A DNA stretch of 64,000 bases, taken from Sphingomonas gei. Lineage in GTDB: Bacteria; Pseudomonadota; Alphaproteobacteria; Sphingomonadales; Sphingomonadaceae. Shown here in pieces: positions 37,713 to 47,300 of the stretch. Position 1 is the stretch's first letter. Every line of letters begins with the position of its first letter. The translations under genes were made by a program, and so were the position numbers. The notes beneath the pieces are model-generated. The model had not been told where the DNA came from and made no database searches. It was given only the letters and a program-made list of their open reading frames with translations. Where the stretch lies: contig NZ_SRXT01000001.1 in the NCBI RefSeq assembly GCF_004792685.1, forward strand, positions 124,001 to 188,000, read 5' to 3'.

Positions 37713-37762
37713 AATTTACGACCCTCGGACTTCACCATAGGTGATGACCGGGAGAGATGTCA

Positions 37763-38581
37763 TCACGACCTGATGAACGAGAGCAGGTCGGCGTTCAGGA
37801 CATCCGCATGCGTGGTCAGCATCCCATGCGGGTAGCCCGAATAAGTCTTCAGCGAGCCGTTCTTGAGCAGGTCGACCGCGCGCGGCACGGAACTGGTGAA
37901 CGGGACGACTTGGTCAGCCTCGCCGTGCATCACCAGCACCGGCACGGTGATCTTCTCGAGGTCTTCGGTATAATCTTCGAGCCAAGAGTCGACAGTCTTG
38001 TAGTGAGCGAGGGCGCCGCCGGCCATGCCTTGGCGCCACCAGTTCGCAATGACCGCCTCCGAAGGCTTGGCCCCATCGAGGTTGTAGCCGTAGAACGGAT
38101 TCTCAGGAACGAAACGGTAGAATTCCGCCCGGTTGCCCAGCACGCCTGCCCGGATCGCTTCGAACCACTCCGGCGGTTGACCGGACGGGTTGTCCGCGCT
38201 CCGGTACATGCTCGGCGTCAAGGAGGCGACCAGCACCGCCTTGGCGACGCGATCCTGGTGGCGAGCGACATAGCGAGCCACCTCACCGCCACCCGTCGAG
38301 TGCCCTATATGGATCGCGTCGCGCAGGTCGAGGTGTTCGGTCAGGGCCGCCAGATCGGCAACCCATGTGTCCATGTCGTTGCCGGTGCTGGGCTGGTCGG
38401 ACCGGCCGTGGCCGCGCCGGTCGTGGGCGATCACCCGATACCCGTGCTGGAGGAAGAACATCATCTGTGCGTCCCAGTCGTCCGCTGACAACGGCCAGCC
38501 GTGGCTGAAGACGATCGGCTGACCCGATCCCCAATCCTTGTAGAAGATGTTCACGCCGTCTGAGGTCGTGATCGTAGACAT
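37763..38581 (-). CDS. Alpha/beta hydrolase, non-heme haloperoxidase-like
   Basis: 272 residues. The nucleophile elbow GHSTGGGE (Ser95), the oxyanion region SHGWPLSADDWDAQM, a late DQVVPF aspartate region and GYPHGMLTTH with the catalytic histidine match the cofactor-free chloroperoxidase/esterase group. Enzymes of this type hydrolyse esters and can show perhydrolase activity; true halogenation is not their physiological role. It lies 112 bp downstream of a TetR regulator on the same strand. Both start regions contain the same TetR-like dyad, so substrate- or stress-dependent derepression is likely. Confidence 0.85.
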   Translation of the reverse strand: MSTITTSDGVNIFYKDWGSGQPIVFSHGWPLSADDWDAQMMFFLQHGYRVIAHDRRGHGRSDQPSTGNDMDTWVADLAALTEHLDLRDAIHIGHSTGGGEVARYVARHQDRVAKAVLVASLTPSMYRSADNPSGQPPEWFEAIRAGVLGNRAEFYRFVPENPFYGYNLDGAKPSEAVIANWWRQGMAGGALAHYKTVDSWLEDYTEDLEKITVPVLVMHGEADQVVPFTSSVPRAVDLLKNGSLKTYSGYPHGMLTTHADVLNADLLSFIRS

Positions 38582-38661
38582 TGTTCAGTTCCTTCCCAAT
38601 GTGCCGCGGATGAGGGTCATCGCTCGCTGGCGCGGCGTTCCAGCGATGATCCAGTAATAAC

Positions 38662-38675
38662 ATGACCAGTCGTCT
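38662..38675. promoter_or_regulatory. Candidate TetR operator upstream of the hydrolase
   Basis: ATGACCAGTCGTCT, about 80 bp upstream of the hydrolase start, repeats with one change the ATGACCGGTCGTCT found beside the TetR gene. The GACCNGTC core is dyad-symmetric, as in many TetR-family operators. Confidence 0.6.
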
Positions 38676-38693
38676 ATTAACTGGCCAAAATGC

Positions 38694-39284
38694 TTAGGTC
38701 AGCAGAGAGGGCAAAACAAGGCGCTCGAAGCCGTCAAAGGGCGCGCGGCTACGTTCGACCTTGGCCCGCATGACCGCCCCTTCGAACGTGTCGATCAGCG
38801 CAATGGCAAGTTGCCCCGGATCCTTTGCAGCCGACAATTCCCCTTTTTCCTGCGCCTCCCGCAAGCATGAGGCAAGCGCGGCGGACCACTCGCGATAGAT
38901 CGCCGCAAGCTTGATCCGCACGTCCTCGCTCGTCGGCGTGACCTCAAGCGCCATGTTCCCGATCAGGCAGCCGACCGCATAACGGCGGCGCTCGTGAAAC
39001 TCGGCTAGCCCGGCGAAATAGCGCGCGATGCGTGACAAGGGCGGTGTCCGGCCTTCATTCAAAATGGCCCCAAACTCAGCGACTACCGCGTCCCAATATT
39101 CGGTCAATACCGCGACGGCGAAGGCTTCCTTGCTGTCGAAGTAATTGTAGAACGACCCCTTGGGCACGCCGGCTGCCGCGGTGATCTCCTGCACGCCGGT
39201 GGCATTGAAGCCGCGGCTGCTCACAAGGTCTCCCCCTTTTTCCAGGAGGCGCGATCGCGTTTCGGGATTGGCTGGCCTAGGCAT
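38694..39284 (-). CDS. TetR-family transcriptional regulator
   Basis: 196 residues from ATG 39284 (MPRPANPETRSRLLEKG). The N-terminal helix-turn-helix is GVQEITAAAGVPKGSFYNYFDSKE, and the C-terminal domain resembles the AcuR/YxaF group (GCLIGNMALEV). An upstream start at 39320 would run through the operator-like dyad. It probably represses itself and the downstream alpha/beta hydrolase gene. The ligand is unknown; AcuR-like proteins often sense small reactive or acrylate-like compounds. Confidence 0.87.
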   Translation of the reverse strand: MPRPANPETRSRLLEKGGDLVSSRGFNATGVQEITAAAGVPKGSFYNYFDSKEAFAVAVLTEYWDAVVAEFGAILNEGRTPPLSRIARYFAGLAEFHERRRYAVGCLIGNMALEVTPTSEDVRIKLAAIYREWSAALASCLREAQEKGELSAAKDPGQLAIALIDTFEGAVMRAKVERSRAPFDGFERLVLPSLLT

Positions 39285-39294
39285 GGATTTATAT

Positions 39295-39308
39295 ATGACC
39301 GGTCGTCT
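39295..39308. promoter_or_regulatory. Candidate TetR operator at its own gene
   Basis: ATGACCGGTCGTCT lies 11 bp upstream of the TetR start codon. Its ACCGGT centre is palindromic, and its near-identical copy at 38662-38675 precedes the hydrolase. A repeated 14-mer at both promoters supports autoregulation. Confidence 0.6.
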
Positions 39309-39493
39309 TGTTACCGTCAAGCGGCTTTTCTGTGGACACCGGTTCGTCCGGTTGAACTGCGTTCCCCACGGCTGACCGGCCCCGCTTTCTCCAGCTTCTC
39401 GACCGGCTATGTTTCATGACGTCCGCAACCGGGTCGCCTCCCGTCGATACGTCCGGTCCACGCACTGCCCGCCTTAGGCGCATTCGCCTGACC

Positions 39494-39520
39494 AAAAAAA
39501 GGCGGCGCCGCAGCGCCGCC
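39494..39520 (-). terminator. Rho-independent terminator of the TonB-dependent receptor gene
   Basis: On the minus strand GGCGGCGC-TGCG-GCGCCGCC forms an 8-bp stem with a 4-nt loop followed by seven T residues. It lies 29 bp after the receptor stop. Confidence 0.85.
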
Positions 39521-39548
39521 CAGATGGAGGCCGATATGGCCGGGGAAA

Positions 39549-42500
39549 TCAGAACTTGAGCCGGACGCCCGAATAGTAACGGCGGCCGATCGGGTCGTAG
39601 GTGCCCGCCGCGGTCTCGGTTCCGGTCACGCTGCCGGTGAGGCCGGTGATCACCGGCGCCGGCTGGGTGTCGAGCAGATTGTTGACGCCGGCGAAGAACT
39701 CGAAGCCCTTGTCGACAGTGAACCGCACTTGCATGTCCGCATAGAAAGCCGAGTCGACGCGGAAATACTGTTTGTCGGGCAGCGAGCCGTCGGCGAGCAG
39801 GAAGCGCGCGCGATACTGGTCGTCGAGATAGGACGCCCCGATGTACTGGCCGTTGAAATTGACACCGAAGCTGTCAGTGTCGACGCCGACCGAGAAGCTC
39901 GCGCGGTCCTTGGGAGTGTTGATCTCGCCGTCCGAACGGTCGAACGCCGCGCCGGTCAGCGGGATGCTGCCCTGGCGGATCAGATGGCTCCAGCTCGCCG
40001 CGAAGCTCGCCGTCGCGCCGCCCAGCGGCACGCGCCAGGACAAAGTGGTGTCCACGCCCTCGGTCGACGCGCCGCCGCTGTTGATCAGCTGCGAATTGAC
40101 CAATTGGATCGAGCCGGCGCTGTACGGCCCCGACGCGATCGTGCGGCGCGAGACCAGCGAGCAGAAATCCGGATTATTGTTGAGATAGCATTGCTGGAGG
40201 ATGAAATCGCGGCTGGTGCGCGCGATCGCGTCGTCGAGCTTGATGTTGTAATAATCGACGGTGAGCGTGAGGTTGCGCAGCGCGTGGATCGAGATCGGGT
40301 TGATCACCGCGCCCAGGGTCCAGGTCCGTGCCGATTCCTCCTGGATGCCCGGATTGCTGACGTTGAGCCCGCCGACCCCCTGAAGATCCGACTGGTTGAG
40401 CGTGAACACGCCGTTGGCGGCGATGTTCGCGGCGACGCCGGCATCGGCGCGGCAGGTGGTGCTGGTCGTGCCGGTGCTCGTCGCGGTGACGCCGGCGCAG
40501 GGATCGTTGACCGACGAGATGCTGATCGCCGGCGCCGCGAACAGCTCGCCGATGTTCGGCGCGCGGACGGCTTGCGCATAGACGCCGCGGAAGCGGATGT
40601 CGGGGATCGGCGCCCATTCGACGCCGGCATTGTACGCATAGAAGGTGCCGACGGTGGAATAGTCCGACATGCGCGCGGCGCCGCGGACCGTCAGGCTGTG
40701 GATGAACGGGGTGTCGTGGATCAGCGGGACGACGACTTCGCCGAACAGCTCCTTGACGTCGAAATGCCCCGACGTGTTGGTCTGCTGGACATAGGCGTTG
40801 CGCGCGGCGATCGACAGCGGGTCGAACACTTCGCTGCTCGATTCCTTGCGATATTCGGCGCCCAATGCGACCTGCACCGCGCCGGCGGGCAGATCGAACA
40901 GCGTGCCTGAAAGATTGGCGGCAGCGACGTCGAGCGTCTGCACGGCGTTGCGCGTCGAATCGACTCCCAGCCAGGCGATCGACGCCGCCGACGCCTTGCC
41001 CGCGCCATAGACGTTCCACGGCACACAGCCCTGCGCGCGGGCTTCGGCGCTGGCGCAGATCGCCTCGGCGGTGTTGCCGTTGCCATTGGCGTCATAGACG
41101 TCCTGGATGACGTCGAGCGCCTGGACCGCGCGATCCTGGTTGATCAGCCCGGTCAGCCGGCTGTCGGCAGTGGTCTTGCCCCAATTGTACGAGACGTCCC
41201 AATTCCATTTGTCGCCGAGCTTGCCCTCCGCGCCGACCACCATGCGCAGGGTGGTGCGATCGAAGATCGCGAAGCGCTGGCCGAACTCGGTCAGGCGGCG
41301 CGACACCGCGACGTCGCGGAAGCCGTCGCCATTGGTGTCGGTCGCGACATTGTAGAGGCCTTGCGGCACGAGCGGATTGCGCACGATCTGCGACTGGGCG
41401 GCATTGGCCGGATTGGTGACGCGCTGCTCGATATTGTAGCGGCCATTGCCCTGGCGGAAGAGCCCGAGCGCGCCGGTCGGCACCAAGGGCGAAGGCTCGA
41501 GCAGGCCCCGCGACGTGGTGTTGGCATAGCTGCCCTCGGCGAAGACATTGATCCCTTCGCTGACCTCGTAATTCGCCCGCGCGGCGAAGTTGCGGCGCTC
41601 GATCGGCACCGAGATATTGTCGTACGGCGTCCGGTCGAAGCCGTCGGTCGCGCTGCTGAACGGGCGAGTGACGCCGGTCGAGTCGACGATATAATTGCCG
41701 GTGCCGGCGTTGAACGTGCTGGCCGGGACGACGGTCGAGAAGTTGCGCTGGCCTTTGAACAGGTTCTGCGCGGCGGTGAGGTTGGCGTCGGTGCGGTTGT
41801 TGCTGCGCTGGAGCGCGCCGATGCTGGTCTGATCCGAGCGGCTGCGCGCGCGGCTGGCGGATTCAACTGCGCCCTGCTTCGACCAGCCGGCATAGGCGAT
41901 GACATTGCCGCGGCCGTCGGCGAAATTGCCGCCGGCGGTGAGGTTCGCCGAATATTGATTGTCGTCGCCCTGCTCGGAGATGCCCGTCTGGGCATTGAGC
42001 TGCACGCCTTCGAAATTCTTGCGGTAGATGAAATTGACCACGCCGGCGACGGCGTCCGAGCCGTAGACCGCGGAAGCGCCGCCGGTCAGCACGTCGACGC
42101 GTTCGATGAACGAGCTCGGGATCATCGAGAGATCGACCTGCGCCGAACCGGGCACGCCTGCGACGACGCGGCGGCCGTCGATCAGCACCAGCGTACGGTT
42201 GGCGCCGAGGTTGCGCAGATTGACCGTCGACAGGCCGGCGCTGACTGCGCCGTAGTTCGACGTGTTGCGCGACTGGCCGGGGACACCGAACGACGGGTTG
42301 GTCTGGAGGACTTCCTGGATGTCGAGCCGGCCGGTGCGCTCGATATCCTCGGCGGTGACCGCCTGGAGCGGGGAGGGCGAGGTGAGTGTGGGGCTCTTGA
42401 TGCGGCTGCCGGTGACCAGGATTTCGCCGGTCGGCTCGGCTTCGCTCTGGGCGCTTGCCGGGGCGTCAGCGGGTGCGTCCTGCGCATGCGCCGCGGCCGC

Positions 42501-42593
42501 CGCGAAGATCGCCGCGGCGCTGGCGCCGGTGAGCAATCCACCGCGCATCAGCCGCGCGATGCCGTTATTCTTCGATGTTGCGATTGTTTTCAT
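39549..42593 (-). CDS. TonB-dependent receptor (putative apiose-glycan importer)
   Basis: 1014 residues. The signal peptide ends near AAAAHAQDA. The TonB-box-like GEILVTGSRIKSP is followed by a plug with LDIQEVLQTNPSFGVPG and NLRNLGANRTLVLIDGRRV, then a long barrel ending GVRLKF. The barrel includes cysteine pairs in extracellular loops (DPCAGVT, TTCRADAG). It is divergent from the GH140-GH78 operon across a 332-bp promoter with five CG steps at 10-bp spacing. It probably imports the oligosaccharides that those glycosidases cut. Ligand identity is inference from context. Confidence 0.92.
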   Translation of the reverse strand: MKTIATSKNNGIARLMRGGLLTGASAAAIFAAAAAHAQDAPADAPASAQSEAEPTGEILVTGSRIKSPTLTSPSPLQAVTAEDIERTGRLDIQEVLQTNPSFGVPGQSRNTSNYGAVSAGLSTVNLRNLGANRTLVLIDGRRVVAGVPGSAQVDLSMIPSSFIERVDVLTGGASAVYGSDAVAGVVNFIYRKNFEGVQLNAQTGISEQGDDNQYSANLTAGGNFADGRGNVIAYAGWSKQGAVESASRARSRSDQTSIGALQRSNNRTDANLTAAQNLFKGQRNFSTVVPASTFNAGTGNYIVDSTGVTRPFSSATDGFDRTPYDNISVPIERRNFAARANYEVSEGINVFAEGSYANTTSRGLLEPSPLVPTGALGLFRQGNGRYNIEQRVTNPANAAQSQIVRNPLVPQGLYNVATDTNGDGFRDVAVSRRLTEFGQRFAIFDRTTLRMVVGAEGKLGDKWNWDVSYNWGKTTADSRLTGLINQDRAVQALDVIQDVYDANGNGNTAEAICASAEARAQGCVPWNVYGAGKASAASIAWLGVDSTRNAVQTLDVAAANLSGTLFDLPAGAVQVALGAEYRKESSSEVFDPLSIAARNAYVQQTNTSGHFDVKELFGEVVVPLIHDTPFIHSLTVRGAARMSDYSTVGTFYAYNAGVEWAPIPDIRFRGVYAQAVRAPNIGELFAAPAISISSVNDPCAGVTATSTGTTSTTCRADAGVAANIAANGVFTLNQSDLQGVGGLNVSNPGIQEESARTWTLGAVINPISIHALRNLTLTVDYYNIKLDDAIARTSRDFILQQCYLNNNPDFCSLVSRRTIASGPYSAGSIQLVNSQLINSGGASTEGVDTTLSWRVPLGGATASFAASWSHLIRQGSIPLTGAAFDRSDGEINTPKDRASFSVGVDTDSFGVNFNGQYIGASYLDDQYRARFLLADGSLPDKQYFRVDSAFYADMQVRFTVDKGFEFFAGVNNLLDTQPAPVITGLTGSVTGTETAAGTYDPIGRRYYSGVRLKF

Positions 42594-42925
42594 TTTTATC
42601 CACCCCTCATCATTCTGCTTTTACGAAAACAGGAGAGGGCGTCCGGCGGTGACGCCGGGCCAGGCATGCGCGATACGCCGGTCGCTTCGACGGCGACGTG
42701 CTCGCGTGAATTGCGCGCGTGATTCCGCGCTGCGTCTTCAGCCTCATTGTCTCTCTCCTGGGATGAAGGTCTAGAATGATTTTCATCGAAATCAATCGAT
42801 CTCTTTCGATTATCTTCGAATTAGCACGAATCGGCCTTTGTATTTGACAGCTGTCGAAGCAGGTCGTTACCGAGTGAAACGGGCTCCGGCGAAAATATGT
42901 CGGGCCGGCGAAGGAGAGGTCACCG
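42594..42925. other. Divergent promoter region of receptor and GH140 operon
   Basis: 332 bp without a gene. The half near the receptor is GC-rich with no clear motif. The half near GH140 holds the tandem CGA operator (42787-42831), then TTGACA at 42844-42849, which may be a -35 box for the glycosidase operon, and finally AAGGAGAGG before ATG 42926. Confidence 0.6.
42787..42831. promoter_or_regulatory. Five-fold 10-bp tandem operator (site 3)
   Basis: CG steps fall at exactly 42787, 42797, 42807, 42817 and 42827, each in a TCGAWT-like context (for example CGAAATCAATCGAT and CGAATTAGCACGAA). One turn of DNA separates each copy, so all would lie on one face of the helix, as expected for a DeoR-family protein binding in tandem. 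The minus-strand pair CGAAGATAATCGAAA matches the other sites of the proposed regulon. Confidence 0.65.
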
Positions 42926-44320
42926 ATGACGCTGTTGCTTGGGCTGCTCGCGGCGCTTGCTGCTCCGGCCGATCCCGGCCCGACGCCGCCCCTGACGGTG
43001 TCGGCGAACGGCCATTATCTCGAAGCGAACGGCAAGCCGTTCTTCTGGATGGGCGACACCGGATGGCTGCTGCTCAGCCGGCTCGATCGCGACGAGACCG
43101 AAATCTATCTCGCCACGCGCGCGCGGCAGGGCTTCAACGTGGTCCAGGTGATGCTCCTGCACACCCCGCAAATGGCGAGCCGCTACGGCGCGCCGGCGCT
43201 GATCGATGGCGACCCCGGCCGGCCGCGGGTCACCCCCGGCGCCGATCCCAAGCGCGCGGGCGAATATGATTATTGGGACCATCTCGATTGGGTGCTCACG
43301 CGGGCGCAGGCGCACGGCATCTATCTGGCGCTGGTGCCGGCATGGGGCAGCCTGGTCGAGGACAAGCAGATCAATGCGAAGACCGCGCCGATCTATGCCA
43401 AGTTTCTCGCCGAGCGCTATCGCGACCATCCGAACGTGATCTGGCTCAACGGCGGCGATACGCGGGCGGAGGTCAACGCCGATGTGTGGGAGACGATCGG
43501 CGCGACGATCAAGCGGATCGATCCCAAGCATCTGGTGACCTTCCACCCGATCGGTCGTACCGATTCGTCGTGGCAGTATCACGAGGCGCCGTGGCTCGAT
43601 TTCAACATGGTCCAGTCGGGGCACCGATCCTATGCGCAGGACGGGCCGAGCGTGCGCGGCGAGGATAATTGGCGCTATATCGCCGAGGACTGGATCAAGC
43701 TGCCGACCAAGCCGGTGATCGATGGCGAGCCTTCGTACGAGAATGTCGTGCAGGGTCTCCACGACCTCGACGCGCCGCGCTGGGGCGCCGCGGATGTGCG
43801 GCGTTATGCGTGGTGGGCGGTGCTCGCCGGCGCGTTCGGGCACACCTATGGCGAGAACAACGTCATGCAGATGTTCGTACCCGGCAAATACAAAGCGAGC
43901 TTCGCTGCCGATCAGCGCTGGGACGCGGCGATCGAGGCGCCGGGCGCGAACCAGATGCGGCACCTGCGCGCGCTGATCGAATCGCGGCCGATGCTGGCGC
44001 GGGTGCCCGACCAGTCGCTGATCGCCGACAATGGCGTGCGCTACGATCGGGTGCTGGCGAGCCGCGGGCCGGGCTATGCGATTGCCTACAGCTATACCGG
44101 GCGGCCGTTCACGATGCGGCTGGGGGCGATTTCGGGCCGGCAGGTGCAGGCGCGCTGGTATTCGCCGCGCGACGGCAGCCTGACGCCGGTGGGGACCTTC
44201 GCCAATCGCGGGACGCGGCGCTTCGATCCGCCGGGCGAGACCAGGCCAGGCAATGACTGGGTGCTGCTGGTCGAGGATGTGGCGGCGCGGTTTCCTGCCA
44301 TCGCGGTGCGGGCACGGTGA
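42926..44320 (+). CDS. GH140-type (DUF4038) glycosidase, probable apiosidase
   Basis: 464 residues. A short leader (LLLGLLAALAAPADP) is followed by the DUF4038 TIM-barrel: GKPFFWMGDTGWLLLSRL at the start, WLNGGDTRAEV with the probable acid/base aspartate, and IDGEPSYENV with the probable nucleophile glutamate. A small C-terminal beta domain ends the protein. The only characterised activity of this family is endo-apiosidase, cutting apiose from galacturonan in rhamnogalacturonan-II side chains. It heads an operon with a GH78 rhamnosidase (4-bp overlap), a racemase-like protein and an MFS transporter. Presence of apiose-type metabolic genes nearby strengthens the call. Confidence 0.78.
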   Translation: MTLLLGLLAALAAPADPGPTPPLTVSANGHYLEANGKPFFWMGDTGWLLLSRLDRDETEIYLATRARQGFNVVQVMLLHTPQMASRYGAPALIDGDPGRPRVTPGADPKRAGEYDYWDHLDWVLTRAQAHGIYLALVPAWGSLVEDKQINAKTAPIYAKFLAERYRDHPNVIWLNGGDTRAEVNADVWETIGATIKRIDPKHLVTFHPIGRTDSSWQYHEAPWLDFNMVQSGHRSYAQDGPSVRGEDNWRYIAEDWIKLPTKPVIDGEPSYENVVQGLHDLDAPRWGAADVRRYAWWAVLAGAFGHTYGENNVMQMFVPGKYKASFAADQRWDAAIEAPGANQMRHLRALIESRPMLARVPDQSLIADNGVRYDRVLASRGPGYAIAYSYTGRPFTMRLGAISGRQVQARWYSPRDGSLTPVGTFANRGTRRFDPPGETRPGNDWVLLVEDVAARFPAIAVRAR

Positions 44321-47300
44321 CCTTTCGCGTTCTCGATCTGCGTACGGAAAATGTCGTGGGGCTGCTCGGCACCGAAGTGCTGCGGCCGCGGCTTTCGTGG
44401 CGGATTGAAGGTGACCTGGTGTCGCGGAATCTGCTCCCTGGCGAAGGCCGGGGCCCGGCCGCGAGCGCTATCGAGGACGGCGCTCCATCGCAGGTACGCC
44501 GAGACTGGGCCCCGGCCTTCGCCGGGGAACAGGTGCGGGGATACCGGCAGGTGGCTTACCGCATCCGTGCGGCGCGCAGCGCGCTGGGATTGAACGGCAA
44601 CCAACTGCTCTGGGACAGCAATGTGGTCGAGAGCGATGCGAGCCTCGATATCGCTTATGGCGGACCGCCGCTCGCGGCGATGCAGCGGATCTGGTGGGCG
44701 GTCGAGGTGCGTGGCGCCGACGGCGAGACGGTGCAGTCGGAACCCGCCTGGTTCGAGGCGGGACTGCTCGCGCCGGCGGACTGGCGTGGCGACTGGATCG
44801 AGGCCGAGGACGAAGCCGCAGCTGCCGATCGCGCCGCGGGGCTCGCCTGGATCTGGAGCGAGACTGCGCTCGATCCGCGGCTGCACGCTTTCCGCCTCGA
44901 TTTCGACGCGCCGGAAGGTCTGGAGCGCGCCGAGATATTGCTCGCGGGCAAGGACCATCTGCGCGGCGTCTGGGTGAACGGCGAAGCAGCGCCGCTCGAC
45001 CGGCATTTCGACTGGGATACCTATCTGCCCTTCTGGGGGACGCTCGCGCCGTATGCGGGCGATGTGCGGTCGGGGCGCAACAGCATCTGCGCGCTCGTCG
45101 AGGCCGACACCAATGGCTTCTTCCCGGTCGATGGCGGCGCGTTCGCGGCGCTGGTTCGGCTGCATCGCGCGGACGGATCGGTCGAGCGGATCGTCAGCGG
45201 CCCGGCGTGGCGGCTGATGCCCGATCCGCCGCAGGGCTGGACCGATCCGGGGTTCGACGCCTCGGGCTGGCAGATGCCGGTGGCGAGCGGTGCCCAGGTC
45301 CACAACGACCCGCGCCCTGCCGAACCCGCGATGCTGCTGCGCACCAGCTTCACGCCGCGCGGCGAAGTGACGACGGCACGGCTCTATGCGACTGCGCTCG
45401 GCGCCTATGAAGCGCGGATCAACGGGCGACCTGTGTCGGGTGCGGTGCTGGCGCCTGAAGTCAGCGTGGCGCACGATCATGTGCTGTATCAGGTCTATGA
45501 TGTGACGGCGCTGGTCGGCGCGGGCGAGAATGTGCTCGGCGCGATCGTGGCCGACGGATATTATGCCGGCGCGTTCGGCTGGCGAGTCGAGCGTTACGGC
45601 TTCGGCCCCGCGCCGCGCCGCTTCCGCGCGCAGCTGCGGCTCGATTATGCCGATGGCAGCAGCGAATGGATCGCGACCGGCCCCGAGTGGCGGATCGCCA
45701 CTTCGGAGATCCTGTCCTCCGAAATCTATGACGGCGAAGTCGTCGATGCCCGGCTGGCGCGGCCGGGCTGGGACGCGCCGGGCTTCGATGCCGCCGGCTG
45801 GAGCCCCGTAAAGCAAGGGGAGGCGCCGAACACGCGACTGATCGCGCAGACGTCGCCGCTGATCGAACGCACCGGGAGACGGCAGCCGGTTTCGGTGCGC
45901 GAGCCGGTGCCCGGGCGCTTTGTCTTCGATTTCGGACAGAACTTCTCGGGCTGGGCGCGCATCCGCGCATCGGGACCGGCGGGCACCACGATTACGGCAC
46001 GGTATGCGGAGCTGCTGAACCCCGACGGCACCGCGGATCTCGCCAACCTTCGCCTCGCCCGCGCGACCGATCGCTTCACTTTGGCGGGCACCGGCGACGA
46101 GCGGCTCAAGCCGCGCTTCACCTATCACGGCTTCCGCTATTTCGAACTCGAAGGCTATCCCGGCGCGCCGACGCTCGATGATGTCGAAGGGGTGATCGTC
46201 CACAGCGCCTGCCGCGAAACGGGAAGCATGACCTTTGCCGACGCGCCCTTGCTCCAGCGCATCTGGGAGAATGCGCTGTGGAGCCAGCGTTCGAACTTCT
46301 TCGCCGTCCCCACCGATTGCCCGCAGCGCGACGAGCGGATGGGCTGGACCGGCGACATCCAGGTGTTCCTCGACGCGGCGGCGTTCAACATGGAAGTCGA
46401 CCCGTTCATCCGGCGCTTCCTGCTCGAAGTGCGCGCGGCGCAGCGGCCCGATGGCGGCTATCCGATCGTGGCGCCCCAGCCGCTGTCCTTCCCCGACGTG
46501 GTGACCGCGGGCTGGAGCGAGGCGGGTATCATCCTGTCGTGGCAGCTGTGGCAGCGTTACGGCGACACGGCGGTGATCGACGAGAATTGGGACGCGATGC
46601 AAGGCTGGATGGCCTTTGTCGCGCGCGACAATCCCGATCATGTCTGGCGAAGCGGGCGTGGGCTCGATCTGGGGGACTGGCTGTCGGTCGACGCCGTCAA
46701 GCCCGACGACGAGACGACGCCGCGCGTGCTGTGCGCGACCGCCTATTGGGCATGGTGTGCCGAACTGATGGCGCAGATGGCGGAAACGACCGGCCGCGAT
46801 GCGGAAGCTGTGCGCTACCGTGGCGTGCGCGCGGCGATCGGCGATGCATTCGCGGCCGAGTTCCTCGCGGCCGACGGCATTTGCGGCAATGGCAGCCAGA
46901 CCAGCCAGATATTGTCGCTGTTCATGGGGTTGGTGCCCGAGGATCGCCGCGCGGCGGCCGCGCAAGTCCTCGCGGCCGAGATCCGCGGGCGGGGCATGAA
47001 GCTGTCGACTGGCTTTCTCGGCACGCCCTATCTGCTCGACGTGCTCGCCGATGCCGGGCTGTGGGAGGAAGTGAGTGGGCTGCTGCTCCAGACCGGCTAT
47101 CCGAGCTGGGGCTATATGCCGGCGCAGGGCGCCACGACGATGTGGGAGCGCTGGAACGGCAACACCGGCGACCTGTCGATGAACAGCTACAACCATTACG
47201 CGTTCGGCGCGGTGGTAGGCTTCTTCTATCGCCGACTTGCCGGGATCGCGCCGGCGGCACCGGGGTTCCGCAGGATCGCGGTGCGGCCGATTTGGCTGCC

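Larger units (their letters stand above)
37279..37762. other. Intergenic region with a dispersed repeat and a hairpin
   Basis: 484 bp between an MFS gene and a convergent alpha/beta hydrolase. It holds repeat copy B (37312-37650) and a following stem-loop (37653-37712). Short frames within it only translate repeat text. No other gene or RNA is evident. Confidence 0.6.

Noticed and set aside
37763..38581. True haloperoxidase function for the alpha/beta hydrolase
   Set aside because: The Ser-Asp-His triad indicates an esterase/perhydrolase; halogenation by this group is a laboratory side reaction.
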